In this document: piece by piece, positions 56,468 to 64,000 of the stretch
How positions within the stretch are numbered: position 1 is the first letter of the stretch
Layout: each line of letters starts with the position of its first letter
Source of the DNA: UBA2396 sp038042175
GTDB taxonomy: Bacteria; Planctomycetota; Phycisphaerae; Phycisphaerales; UBA1924
Assembly (NCBI GenBank): GCA_964358855.1
Contig: CAYHQQ010000008.1
Span: forward strand, 1-64,000
Direction of reading: 5' to 3'
DNA: 64,000 bases
The notes under the pieces: generated by a model
Databases searched by the model: none
What the model saw: the letters and a program-made list of their open reading frames with translations, nothing else
What the model was told of the DNA's origin: nothing
Translations under genes and position numbers: made by a program

Positions 56468-57636
56468 CGACAAATGAGCGAGCTTGTGGCCATGCGATGT
56501 TGCGCGGGACAGCGACGGCGTGCGCCGCGATTTTCGCTACACCAACTGGAGTTGCGCGTGCCGACTGGGTCGTGACCTATCTCCATAATGCCGCATCGTA
56601 CCAGTCGCAGTCATTCGCCGCCTCGGGTAGCACGCAGGGTGGTTGGGCGGAAATTGGTGGGATCGACCGCCCTGTGCTGTGGAATTCAAGTGCTCAATCG
56701 ATGCGAGTTCTCCTTCCGCAGTCCGGAGGATGGTTAGGGGGTGAAGTCCTCGGCATGAATGGCTCCAGACAGGTCGGCTGGCTCGGGAACCAGGACGGTC
56801 GGCTTCATGCGGCACTGTGGACGGGAACAGGAGATTCCTTCGTCGACTTGGACCCCATGACGGCTCAATACCGTGGTTCTCAAGCCAATGCCATTCGAGG
56901 CGGGCAGGCCGTCGGATACGCCCGCGACTTTATTGTGGGAGGGACCCACGCGGCCGTATGGGATGTAGATCATGGGACATTTCGGGACATCCATCCTGGT
57001 GCCGGATTCTCTCAGTCCGAGCTGTTCGCGACCGATGGTGAATATCAGGGCGGGTGGGCAAATCCCGGTGTTCGCGTCAACCTTCATGCCGCAATGTGGC
57101 ACGGGACGGCTGAGAGCTATATTGACCTGCAGCCAGTTGCCGCTCTCACGTCACGAGTTGAGGGCATGTCGCCGGGGGTTCAAGTTGGCTATGCGACGAC
57201 TCCCGCCGGGGTGAGAATGGCCGCGCTCTGGCATGGCACGGCTGAATCGTTCCAAAGCCTCAACCCGATCGGAGCCTACTCCGCTCAGATTCACGCGACG
57301 ACTGGAAGCATCCACGTCGGCTCGGTCTTCATGAACGACGGCCACGGCTGGGACCCTTGTGTCTGGATGAACGACAGCCCATCCTCTTTCATCAACCTTC
57401 GCCAGTTCCTCGCGCCCGGGTGGGGAAACGCCGCCGCGTATGCCGTTTCGGTCGACGGCGACCGCCTTTACGTGAGTGGTTCTGGCGCGGGCCTCAACGG
57501 CACCGTCGAGGCTCTCCTGTGGGTGGGCACGGTACCGACACCGGGGACGCTCGTGGTCGGGCCGGTGGCTTTGATCGCTCTTGGTCGTCGCCGGCGTCGA
57601 CCTCAAGATTGCTTTGCCGGCCCGGCCGTACCATGA
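56464..57636 (+). CDS. Secreted HAF-repeat-like protein with PEP-CTERM-like tail
   Basis: A 390-residue exported protein. After a signal peptide (C-A-A-I-F-A-T-P-T-G-V-A-R-A) it carries five or more repeats of the pattern H-A-A-x-W-x-G-T-x-x-S-F/Y-x-D-L-x-P (for example H-A-A-L-W-T-G-T-G-D-S-F-V-D-L-D-P and H-A-A-M-W-H-G-T-A-E-S-Y-I-D-L-Q-P). The tail V-P-T-P-G-T, a hydrophobic helix and R-R-R-R-R is PEP-CTERM-like. It is coupled to the upstream propeller gene. Function unknown. Confidence 0.8.
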   Translation: MTTNERACGHAMLRGTATACAAIFATPTGVARADWVVTYLHNAASYQSQSFAASGSTQGGWAEIGGIDRPVLWNSSAQSMRVLLPQSGGWLGGEVLGMNGSRQVGWLGNQDGRLHAALWTGTGDSFVDLDPMTAQYRGSQANAIRGGQAVGYARDFIVGGTHAAVWDVDHGTFRDIHPGAGFSQSELFATDGEYQGGWANPGVRVNLHAAMWHGTAESYIDLQPVAALTSRVEGMSPGVQVGYATTPAGVRMAALWHGTAESFQSLNPIGAYSAQIHATTGSIHVGSVFMNDGHGWDPCVWMNDSPSSFINLRQFLAPGWGNAAAYAVSVDGDRLYVSGSGAGLNGTVEALLWVGTVPTPGTLVVGPVALIALGRRRRRPQDCFAGPAVP

Positions 57637-57688
57637 GGCGGCGTCGCGGCCTCGGTTTGTGACCCGCGCCAACCTACGGAGCTCCCTC

Positions 57689-57904
57689 ATGGCAGGCGTC
57701 AGCAACTCAGGCGGTCAACGCGGCAATCTCTCCAGCGGCAGCGGGCGCAAGGAGCGCTCGCCCACGATGTCCTCGCACAAGGGAAGCCGTGTCGAGGCCT
57801 CGCACCTGGTCGAGAAGGCTCGCGGCGAGCTTGCGAAGAAGGTGGCGACGGTCGCCAAGACGGCGAGCAAGAAGGCCGCCAAGAAAGCCAATAAGAAGAA
57901 GTGA
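57689..57904 (+). CDS. Small Lys/Ala-rich basic protein
   Basis: A 71-residue protein starting at the ATG at 57689 with GGAG seven bases upstream. The N-terminus is Ser/Gly-rich; the C-terminal half is V-E-K-A-R-G-E-L-A-K-K-V-A-T-V-A-K-T-A-S followed by K-K-A-A-K-K-A-N-K-K-K, resembling histone H1-like nucleoid proteins. DNA binding is likely but inferred from composition alone. Confidence 0.6.
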   Translation: MAGVSNSGGQRGNLSSGSGRKERSPTMSSHKGSRVEASHLVEKARGELAKKVATVAKTASKKAAKKANKKK

Positions 57905-57908
57905 CGGC

Positions 57909-57968
57909 GTGGCACCGGGCTTCTGCCCGGTGTTTGCCTTTCGACACCGCCCAGAAGGGCGGTGCCAC
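57909..57968. repeat. Intergenic palindromic repeat with two hairpins
   Basis: An outer inverted repeat GTGGCACCG (57909-57917) / CGGTGCCAC (57960-57968) contains two inner hairpins, CACCGGGC-TTCT-GCCCGGTG (57913-57932) and CACCGCCC-AGAA-GGGCGGTG (57945-57964). It begins five bases after the upstream stop. The GTGGCACCGGG...CCCGGTG form resembles dispersed intergenic repeats I associate with planctomycete genomes; it may also terminate transcription. Confidence 0.7.
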
Positions 57969-58048
57969 GACTCTGCCCACCTGGGTTCGGTGGTATGCTG
58001 CGCATGGCCTCTTGATGTCTTGCGGCCCGAGATCGCACCGGAGCCCCC

Positions 58049-59224
58049 ATGTCCCTCCAGCGCCGCCTCCTCCACGCCATTCTCGCCCTTCTGGGTCTGG
58101 CCGCCGTCGCGGGCGTCAGCACCATCTTCCTCCCGGGCGGCGAATTCGTCTTTCGCATTGCGGGTACCCTGGTCCTGGCGGCCGTCGCCATAGGGCTGAC
58201 CATCCCTGCCTCCAAGCGACTGGCCCGCCAGGAAGACCGCACCCGCGGCCTGATCGCGATGCTCGCGGACGTTGTGGGCTTTTGCCTCTGGCTTAGCGCA
58301 ATATGGCTTGAATTCCTGTTCAGCAGGCTCGACTGGGACCTCACGCTCACCACTCTCGCGTATGTCGCGGCCGTCGTGCCTGGTTTGGCGTTCCTGGCGA
58401 TTGCCGCGAGGCCCCAGGGACGCATCGCCGGAAGCGCCGGCATCGCCCTTTGTGCCGCCACCTTCGTCTCGTGGATGCTGGCGATCTGGGGAAGCCACTT
58501 TGGAGCGTGGCCGGCAGACGACTGGGCCGGCACCGCCGGCATCTTCGCCGTCGCGGCTCTGCCGGTGGTCGCGAACCTCTTTGGGACCCTGCAGTCCGGT
58601 CGCCACTGGCGATTTCTGGGCGCACTGGCCGCCGCCACGGGCGTCGCGCTGGGGCTCATCGGCATCTGGTCGCACGCCGGGGGCATGCCGACATCCATCG
58701 TGCACTCCTTCATCGTCGCGGGCGTGATCGGCGGGGCCAACGTGCTTGTTCGCCTCCCGCTGCCGCCCGTCCAGAACTGGCTGCGACTTGCGACCACCGG
58801 CATGTTGCTGGTCACCGGTGTGCTGGGAATGATCGTCAACCAGCTCGCCAGCGACGGGCGATTCCGCAGTTTCGACGAGATCGATGTCCGCCTGCTCACC
58901 GCCGCCTGCGTGGTCACCTCCTGCGGCATCCTCGCCATCGCCGTGCTCATGGCCTTCAACCGGCGCTTTGTCGTCACCCAGGCCCACAGCATCGCCGAGA
59001 TCAAGTCCATCGCCGTGGTCTGCCCGCGCTGCGCCACGAAGTTCAACGCGGGGCGCGGCCAGTCGAACTGCACGGGTTGCAACCTGATCCTCCTGATCCA
59101 GGTCGCCGAGCCGCGGTGCAGGACGTGCAACTACAACCTGCTCGACCTTCGCGCGGACAAATGCCCCGAGTGCGGCGCGCCGGTCGCGGGGAGCCTTGCG
59201 GCCGTGGGAGCGGGCACGTCCTGA
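58049..59224 (+). CDS. Polytopic membrane protein with C-terminal zinc ribbons
   Basis: A 391-residue protein (GGAG before the ATG at 58049). About nine hydrophobic helices fill the first 310 residues, starting L-L-H-A-I-L-A-L-L-G-L-A-A-V-A-G. The C-terminal cytosolic part has two cysteine clusters: V-C-P-R-C-A-T-K-F and N-C-T-G-C-N-L, then R-C-R-T-C-N-Y-N-L and K-C-P-E-C-G-A-P-V, the last being the rubredoxin-like zinc ribbon common in planctomycete membrane proteins. Function unknown. Confidence 0.75.
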   Translation: MSLQRRLLHAILALLGLAAVAGVSTIFLPGGEFVFRIAGTLVLAAVAIGLTIPASKRLARQEDRTRGLIAMLADVVGFCLWLSAIWLEFLFSRLDWDLTLTTLAYVAAVVPGLAFLAIAARPQGRIAGSAGIALCAATFVSWMLAIWGSHFGAWPADDWAGTAGIFAVAALPVVANLFGTLQSGRHWRFLGALAAATGVALGLIGIWSHAGGMPTSIVHSFIVAGVIGGANVLVRLPLPPVQNWLRLATTGMLLVTGVLGMIVNQLASDGRFRSFDEIDVRLLTAACVVTSCGILAIAVLMAFNRRFVVTQAHSIAEIKSIAVVCPRCATKFNAGRGQSNCTGCNLILLIQVAEPRCRTCNYNLLDLRADKCPECGAPVAGSLAAVGAGTS

Positions 59225-59248
59225 CGGGCCGCCGAGTATGCTCTGGGC

Positions 59249-61426
59249 ATGAAGTACCTGCTTGCACTTGCGCCCCTGGTCCTCGCGTCTTGCACCGCCT
59301 CGCCACCTGGACACGTCGCCGCGCCAACCCTGACTCTACCGCCAATGCCGGCGGATGTGTTCGCGTCCCAATTCCAACTGACGCCGTCAAAGCGTTTGCG
59401 ACCGCCTGCCTATCCGCTCATTACGCACGACCCGTACTTCAGCGTCTGGTCGATGTCCGACAAGCTCACCGATGAGTGGCCCAAGCACTGGACCGGCGCG
59501 ATCATGGGAATGTGCGGCCTCGTCCGCATCGACGGCAAGACCTATCGCTGGTGCGGACCAGCACCCGCCGATATTCCCGCCATGAGACAAGAGCATGCGT
59601 ATTTGGGTGATATCACTCGCACGGACTATGTGTTCGAGCAGTCCGGTGTCTCGCTCCGCGTCCAGTTTTTCTCTCCCGTATACGGCGGCAAATACGGCGC
59701 TCCTTTGGCCAGCGTCTCTCGCTCGGCTTCGTTCATTCTTTTCAGAGCAACAGCAACCGATGGTCGACCCCACGAAGTCAGCGCCTATCTGGATTTCTCG
59801 GGCGAGTGGGCGGTGAATAAGCCCGAACAGCCGGTTCGCTGGTCGCGCGCGCAGATGGGCGACGTCGAATCGATCTCCATCGGCTCTCAAGAGCAGTCCG
59901 TGCTCGCCAAGTCCGGCGACAATCTTCGGATCGACTGGGGCAATCTGACCCTCGCGATCCCGCACGAGAAGGACCAAGGCGAGAAAACGCACCTTTCGGT
60001 TGCTTCGCACGAATCGTCCAGGCGGAGCTTTGCAACAACGGGGCGCGCTCCCGCGACCGACGACACTCGGATGCCGCGCGCGGCGAACGACGACTGGCCG
60101 GTGATCGCGGGCGTCGTCAAGCTGGACACACGCGGCGAGGAGTTCACCTATGGGTCTGGGCACATGCTCCTGGCCTACGACGATGGGTATGGAATTGAAC
60201 TCATGGGCAAGAAGCTTCGTCCCCTCTGGATGGTCCATGGCAAGACGATCGCGGATGCCATTGGCGACGCAAACAAGCTCGCGCTCGAAGAACGCCACAT
60301 GCAGGCAAGACCAAGTCTCCCGATTGTCGATTCCCAGGGCCGCCCACTCTTTCGACGCTACGACCACCTCTCCGAACTCACCACCATCGCTTACCGCCAG
60401 GTCATGGCCGGCCACAAGATCGTCGCCGATGAGGACGGCACGCCCCTCATGTTCTCCAAGGAGAACACCAGCAACGGCTGCATCGCCACCGTCGATGTCA
60501 TCTACCCCGCGTGCCCATTCTTCCTCTACCACTCTCCCGAGATGCTCAAGGCCCAGCTCAGGCCGCTCATGCAGTACGCCGCCAGCCCGCGATGGAAGTT
60601 CCCCTTCGCCCCGCACGACCTGGGCACCTATCCCAAAGCCAACGGCCAGATTTACGGCGGCGGCGAGAAGACCGAGAAGGACCAGATGCCCGTCGAAGAA
60701 TCCGGCAACATGCTCATCATGCTCGGGGCCCTCGCCAAGGTCGAGAAGAACGCCGACTTCTCCAAACCCTACCTCCCCATCCTCGCCAAGTGGGCCGACT
60801 ATCTCGCCCTCCACGGCCTCGATCCGGCGAACCAGCTCTGCACCGACGACTTCGCCGGCCACCTTGCACGCAACGCCAACCTCTCCGCCAAGACCGTCGT
60901 CGCGCTCGGTGCGTACGCCCAGCTTCTTGAGGCCGCCGGGGACAAAGCGGGCTCGGAGAAGTGGATGAAGACGGCCCGCGACTTCGCCGCCAAGTGGCAG
61001 GAGCTCGCCAAGGACAAGGACGCGACCGTCCTCGTCTTCGGCAAGCCGGGGACCTGGAGCCAGAAGTACAACCTGGTCTGGGACCGCGTCCTGGGCCTTG
61101 GGCTCTTTCCGCAGGATGTCTTCGACCGCGAGATGAAGCTCTACACAAGCAAGATGCAGAAGTACGGCCTCCCTCTCGACAGCCGCAAGACCTATACCAA
61201 GCTCGACTGGACCAGCTGGTCGGCCTGCCTCACCGGCCGCCGAGCGGACTTCGACGCCATCATGGGCCCGGTGTACACCTGGGTGAACGAAACGCCGAGC
61301 CGTGTGCCGCTGTCGGACTGGTACGAGACGACCGACGGGCGGACGATGGGCATGCACTCGCGAACGGTGGTGGGGGGGCTGTGGATGCCGCTGCTCATGG
61401 AGAAGATGGGCGTGGGACTCAAGTAG
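59249..61426 (+). CDS. Glutaminase A-like lipoprotein (DUF4965/DUF1793 family)
   Basis: A 725-residue lipoprotein: lipobox L-V-L-A-S-C at residues 11-16. It follows the fungal/bacterial GtaA-type glutaminase layout (DUF4964, DUF5127, DUF4965, DUF1793): I-T-H-D-P-Y-F-S-V-W-S, then F-R-R-Y-D-H-L-S-E-L-T-T-I-A-Y-R-Q, F-S-K-E-N-T-S-N-G-C-I-A-T-V-D-V and C-T-D-D-F-A-G-H-L-A-R-N-A-N-L-S-A-K. It may release Glu from Gln or from peptides outside the cell; family substrates are poorly tested. Confidence 0.85.
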   Translation: MKYLLALAPLVLASCTASPPGHVAAPTLTLPPMPADVFASQFQLTPSKRLRPPAYPLITHDPYFSVWSMSDKLTDEWPKHWTGAIMGMCGLVRIDGKTYRWCGPAPADIPAMRQEHAYLGDITRTDYVFEQSGVSLRVQFFSPVYGGKYGAPLASVSRSASFILFRATATDGRPHEVSAYLDFSGEWAVNKPEQPVRWSRAQMGDVESISIGSQEQSVLAKSGDNLRIDWGNLTLAIPHEKDQGEKTHLSVASHESSRRSFATTGRAPATDDTRMPRAANDDWPVIAGVVKLDTRGEEFTYGSGHMLLAYDDGYGIELMGKKLRPLWMVHGKTIADAIGDANKLALEERHMQARPSLPIVDSQGRPLFRRYDHLSELTTIAYRQVMAGHKIVADEDGTPLMFSKENTSNGCIATVDVIYPACPFFLYHSPEMLKAQLRPLMQYAASPRWKFPFAPHDLGTYPKANGQIYGGGEKTEKDQMPVEESGNMLIMLGALAKVEKNADFSKPYLPILAKWADYLALHGLDPANQLCTDDFAGHLARNANLSAKTVVALGAYAQLLEAAGDKAGSEKWMKTARDFAAKWQELAKDKDATVLVFGKPGTWSQKYNLVWDRVLGLGLFPQDVFDREMKLYTSKMQKYGLPLDSRKTYTKLDWTSWSACLTGRRADFDAIMGPVYTWVNETPSRVPLSDWYETTDGRTMGMHSRTVVGGLWMPLLMEKMGVGLK

Positions 61427-61490
61427 AGAACAATTCCCGCAAAGTCTCTTTCGCGTGCTCCCGCGCCACGATGTGAGCAAGGATGACATC

Positions 61491-62180
61491 ATGAACACGA
61501 CCAATGAACGACTGGCCGCCCTTGAGACTGAGATTGCACGTTGCCGTCGGGCCGCCCGTCGCGACCGATCGATCGCCGCGGGGCTCGCGGGGGTGCTGGC
61601 CCTCTTTGCCCTCGGCGCCATCGGCCAGCCCGAGAAAGACAAGATCCCCGAAGAGTTCCGCGTCCGAAAGCTCCTTCTGGTCGACGCGAAGGGCGAGACC
61701 CATGCGGCCTTTGGCCTGCTCAAGGACGGTTCGCCGCGTCTGGAGCTCATGGACCACAACGCCAAGGGGCGTGCGGTGCTGGCGCTCGACCAGGACGGCA
61801 CGCCGCAGCTCGAGCTTTACGACGAGAAGGCCGGGAGCCGGGTGCAGCTCGGACTGCTCAGGGACGGCTCGCCCGTGCTCGACCTCCACGACGAGAAGGG
61901 CAAGACCCGTTCGTCGCTCTTCCTGACACCCGACGGTTCGCCCATGCTGGGCATGACCGATTCGAAAGAGAAGCCACGAGCCACGTTCGGACTCAACAAC
62001 GACGGCACGCCCTTCTTGATTCTGAGCGATGAGAAGGGCCAGAGCCGTGCCGTCGTCGGAGCGGCGAAGGCGACCAAGCCCGACAAGTCGCAGGCCCCGC
62101 TCCCCGAGTCCACGCTGATTCTGTTCGGGGCCGACGGCAAGGTGCTGTGGAGGGCGCCGGAGGACGCGAGGAAGCCGTGA
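61491..62180 (+). CDS. Membrane-anchored repeat protein
   Basis: A 229-residue protein: polar N-terminus, one transmembrane helix (I-A-A-G-L-A-G-V-L-A-L-F-A-L-G-A-I), then about six repeats of the type x-D-G-x-P-x-L-x-L-x-D-x-x-G-x-x-R (for example D-Q-D-G-T-P-Q-L-E-L-Y-D-E-K-A-G-S-R and R-D-G-S-P-V-L-D-L-H-D-E-K-G-K-T-R), likely a small beta solenoid or propeller. It lies 64 bp after the glutaminase gene. Function unknown. Confidence 0.75.
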   Translation: MNTTNERLAALETEIARCRRAARRDRSIAAGLAGVLALFALGAIGQPEKDKIPEEFRVRKLLLVDAKGETHAAFGLLKDGSPRLELMDHNAKGRAVLALDQDGTPQLELYDEKAGSRVQLGLLRDGSPVLDLHDEKGKTRSSLFLTPDGSPMLGMTDSKEKPRATFGLNNDGTPFLILSDEKGQSRAVVGAAKATKPDKSQAPLPESTLILFGADGKVLWRAPEDARKP

Positions 62181-62320
62181 GGCAAACGGCTCGGCCTCCG
62201 TTCGCAATCGCCCAGATCCTGGGGAGACCGAACAAGCGTTGCGTCGGTGGTCCGCGGCTCATTCGTCGCTCGCTGACGCTCGCGGCTCTGTGAGGTGATT
62301 CTGCGGCCATATCCTTGGGC

Positions 62321-63871
62321 ATGATCCGATCCCTGTTCGCTCAGATGGGCGTGGAGACCGACCCCCGCCTCGACTTTGCCGCCCAAGGTCCCGCCGGCAT
62401 CACCCCCGACGGTTCGCGCGTCATCAGCGAGAACCCCGCTACGGGACAGCCGCTCGCCGGCGTCCGCCTCGACACCGCCGAGTCTTACGAACGCACCATC
62501 GCCGAATCCGTCGAGTCCTTCAAGAAATGGCGTGAGGTCCCCGCGCCAGCACGCGGGCAGGTCATCCGTGCCATCGCCGACGAGATTCGCAAACACAAAG
62601 AGCCCCTGGGCAAGATCGTCACGCTCGAGGTCGGCAAGATCCTTCAGGAAGGCCTTGGCGAAGTCCAGGAGACCATCGATATCGCCGACTTTGCCGTGGG
62701 GCTCTCGCGACAGCTGCCGGGCCAGGTTTTCCCCAGCGAGCGGGCCCAGCACAAGATGTACGAACAGTGGCTGCCGCTGGGGCCTGTGGGCGTCATCACG
62801 GCGTTCAACTTTCCAAACGCCGTGTGGGGCTGGAACGCGATGCTGGCGGGCGTCTGCGGCGATGTCACCATCTGGAAGCCCAGCCTGCTCGCCCCGCTCA
62901 TCGCGGTGGCGACCAACGCCCTCGCCGAGCGCGTGGCGGCCTCTCTGGGCCACCCCGGCGTCTTCCGCCTGGTCATCGGCACCGACGACCTCGTCGGCGA
63001 GCGACTCGTTCGCGACACCCGCATCCCGCTCATCAGCGCCACGGGCTCGTGCCGCATGGGCAGGCGCATTGGGTCCCTGGTCGCCGAGCGCCTGGGGCGA
63101 AGCCTTCTGGAACTCGGGGGCAACAACGCCATCATCGTCGACGCGACGGCGGACCTCAAGGTAGCGATTCCTTCGATCGTTTTTGGGGCCGTCGGGACTG
63201 CGGGCCAGCGATGCACCACGACGCGCCGGTTGATCGTGCACAAGTCGATCGTCGACGATGTCGTGCAGCGCCTGGTCAAGGCCTACTCGACCATCACCAT
63301 CGGCGACCCGCTGGCCCCGACCACGCTGGTGGGCCCTGTGATCAACCGCCGGGCGGTCGACGGGTACCAGCGAGCGGTGGCGCTCGCCAAGGAGCAGGGT
63401 GGCAGGGTCCTGATCGGTGGCGAGGAATTCAAGCCTTCGCAGGCTCCCTTCTCGGGTGGAACGTTCGTGAGGCCCACGATTATCGTCGCTCCGGCCGATA
63501 ACCGCCTGGCGATCTCGCAGGAGGAGACCTTCGCCCCCATCCTTTATGTCTTCACCTACGACACGCTCGATAACGCTATCGCCATGAACAACGGCGTCGT
63601 CCAGGGTCTCTCATCCGCGATCTTCACCGACAGCGTCCGCGCGGCCGAGCGTTTCACGTCGCCGATGGGCAACGGGAGCGACTGCGGCATCGCCAACGTG
63701 AACCTGGGGACCAGCGGGGCGGAGATCGGTGGGGCGTTCGGGGGTGAGAAGGAAACGGGGGGGGGGCGTGAGAGCGGTTCGGACTCGTGGAAGGTGTACA
63801 TGCGCCGACAGACGACTACCATCAACGGTGGTGGAGAAGTCCGTCTTGCTCAGGGGATACAGTTCGGGTGA
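62321..63871 (+). CDS. Aldehyde dehydrogenase, ALDH7-like (aminoadipate-semialdehyde type)
   Basis: A 516-residue NAD-dependent dehydrogenase started at the ATG at 62321. It has the ALDH7 signature F-N-F-P-N-A-V-W-G-W-N-A-M-L-A-G, catalytic Glu in L-E-L-G-G-N-N-A and catalytic Cys in G-Q-R-C-T-T-T-R. Antiquitin-type enzymes oxidise alpha-aminoadipate semialdehyde in lysine breakdown. A role on alpha-ketoglutarate semialdehyde in the hydroxyproline route is possible but the gene lies 17 kb from that pair, and ALDH7 is not the usual family for it. Confidence 0.85.
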   Translation: MIRSLFAQMGVETDPRLDFAAQGPAGITPDGSRVISENPATGQPLAGVRLDTAESYERTIAESVESFKKWREVPAPARGQVIRAIADEIRKHKEPLGKIVTLEVGKILQEGLGEVQETIDIADFAVGLSRQLPGQVFPSERAQHKMYEQWLPLGPVGVITAFNFPNAVWGWNAMLAGVCGDVTIWKPSLLAPLIAVATNALAERVAASLGHPGVFRLVIGTDDLVGERLVRDTRIPLISATGSCRMGRRIGSLVAERLGRSLLELGGNNAIIVDATADLKVAIPSIVFGAVGTAGQRCTTTRRLIVHKSIVDDVVQRLVKAYSTITIGDPLAPTTLVGPVINRRAVDGYQRAVALAKEQGGRVLIGGEEFKPSQAPFSGGTFVRPTIIVAPADNRLAISQEETFAPILYVFTYDTLDNAIAMNNGVVQGLSSAIFTDSVRAAERFTSPMGNGSDCGIANVNLGTSGAEIGGAFGGEKETGGGRESGSDSWKVYMRRQTTTINGGGEVRLAQGIQFG

Positions 63872-63935
63872 TTGAGGAGAGGGCCGGGTCATCCCGGCGT
63901 TTGTTTGACGCCGAGGGACCTTGGAGTTTGCACGG

Positions 63936-64000
63936 ATGTGGACGAACCGAATCAGTGAGGGCCGGGTACCGTTTCCCGGCGACCGCTTTGCGAAGGATTT
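63936..64000 (+). CDS. Partial reading frame running off the right edge
   Basis: The ATG at 63936 opens a frame of 21 codons to the window end (M-W-T-N-R-I-S-E-G-R-V-P-F-P-G-D-R-F-A-K-D). TTGGAG lies nine bases upstream. Too short to assign; its position after the ALDH7-like gene makes a related pathway plausible. Confidence 0.35.
   Translation, partial: MWTNRISEGRVPFPGDRFAKD

Noticed and set aside
57707..59314. Long minus-strand frame opposite the zinc-ribbon membrane protein
   Set aside because: Asp/Gly/His-rich translation with no family; it also crosses the palindromic repeat and three real genes.
59387..61801. Long antisense open frame (804 codons) across the glutaminase gene
   Set aside because: It has no family features and mirrors the GC-rich third codon positions of the real gene, whose lipobox and domains are clear.

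Overview
The window looks like a piece of a Planctomycetota chromosome, probably Phycisphaerae-like, carrying a large integrated plasmid-like element. The host assignment rests on high GC, secreted proteins ending in a VP(S/T)PG-helix-Arg-rich tail (PEP-CTERM-like, 1205-1990 and 56464-57636), a dockerin-like tail on 54770-56467, planctomycete-style intergenic palindromes (57909-57968) and a tRNA-Phe without an encoded CCA. No marker gene allows a firmer placement.

Region 1 (1-2100) holds a divergent pair of small HTH regulators with two matching palindromes between them, and a secreted lectin-like protein. Region 2 (about 2165-43237) is the mobile region. It begins with an excisionase-like protein and a tyrosine integrase whose 3' end runs through a 45-bp 3' half of tRNA-Pro(GGG), flanked by arm-type repeats. 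A RepA-type initiator with an iteron origin follows, then a Phd/VapC pair, an HD hydrolase/HExxH protease pair, an IS110 and an IS630 transposase, a large ParB, a flavin amine oxidase, a membrane nucleotide cyclase, a MobF relaxase, and at the right a VirD4-like coupling protein with several tiny membrane proteins and a large serine recombinase ending in tRNA-Phe. Relaxase and coupling protein are present but no mating-pair genes, so the element looks mobilizable rather than self-transmissible.

The core of the accessory cargo (26083-35316) is two complete, divergent ubiquitin-like conjugation islands. Island 1 (minus strand) encodes a free ubiquitin-like protein ending in Gly, an E2-like protein, a JAB-E1 fusion, an APH-type kinase and a DUF6527-like zinc protein. 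Island 2 (plus strand) encodes a ubiquitin-like/E2 fusion with no cysteine, a JAB-E1 fusion that has lost most of its zinc cysteines, and a second DUF6527-like protein. Between them lies a four-gene overlapping cassette: RHH, GNAT, XRE and ImmA/IrrE-type protease. Nearly all neighbouring genes overlap by 1-4 bases, so each island is one translationally coupled unit. The likely setting is anti-phage or anti-element conflict, but that is inferred from families and context.

Region 3 (43219-64000) is ordinary chromosome: hydroxyproline epimerase and a DapA-family lyase, an SGNH hydrolase, a GNAT, a DUF2339 membrane protein, a GH10-like protein lacking the catalytic glutamates, a ComEA-like protein, a YihY/BrkB membrane protein, an rRNA pseudouridine synthase, two secreted repeat proteins, a GtaA-type glutaminase lipoprotein, and an ALDH7-like dehydrogenase.
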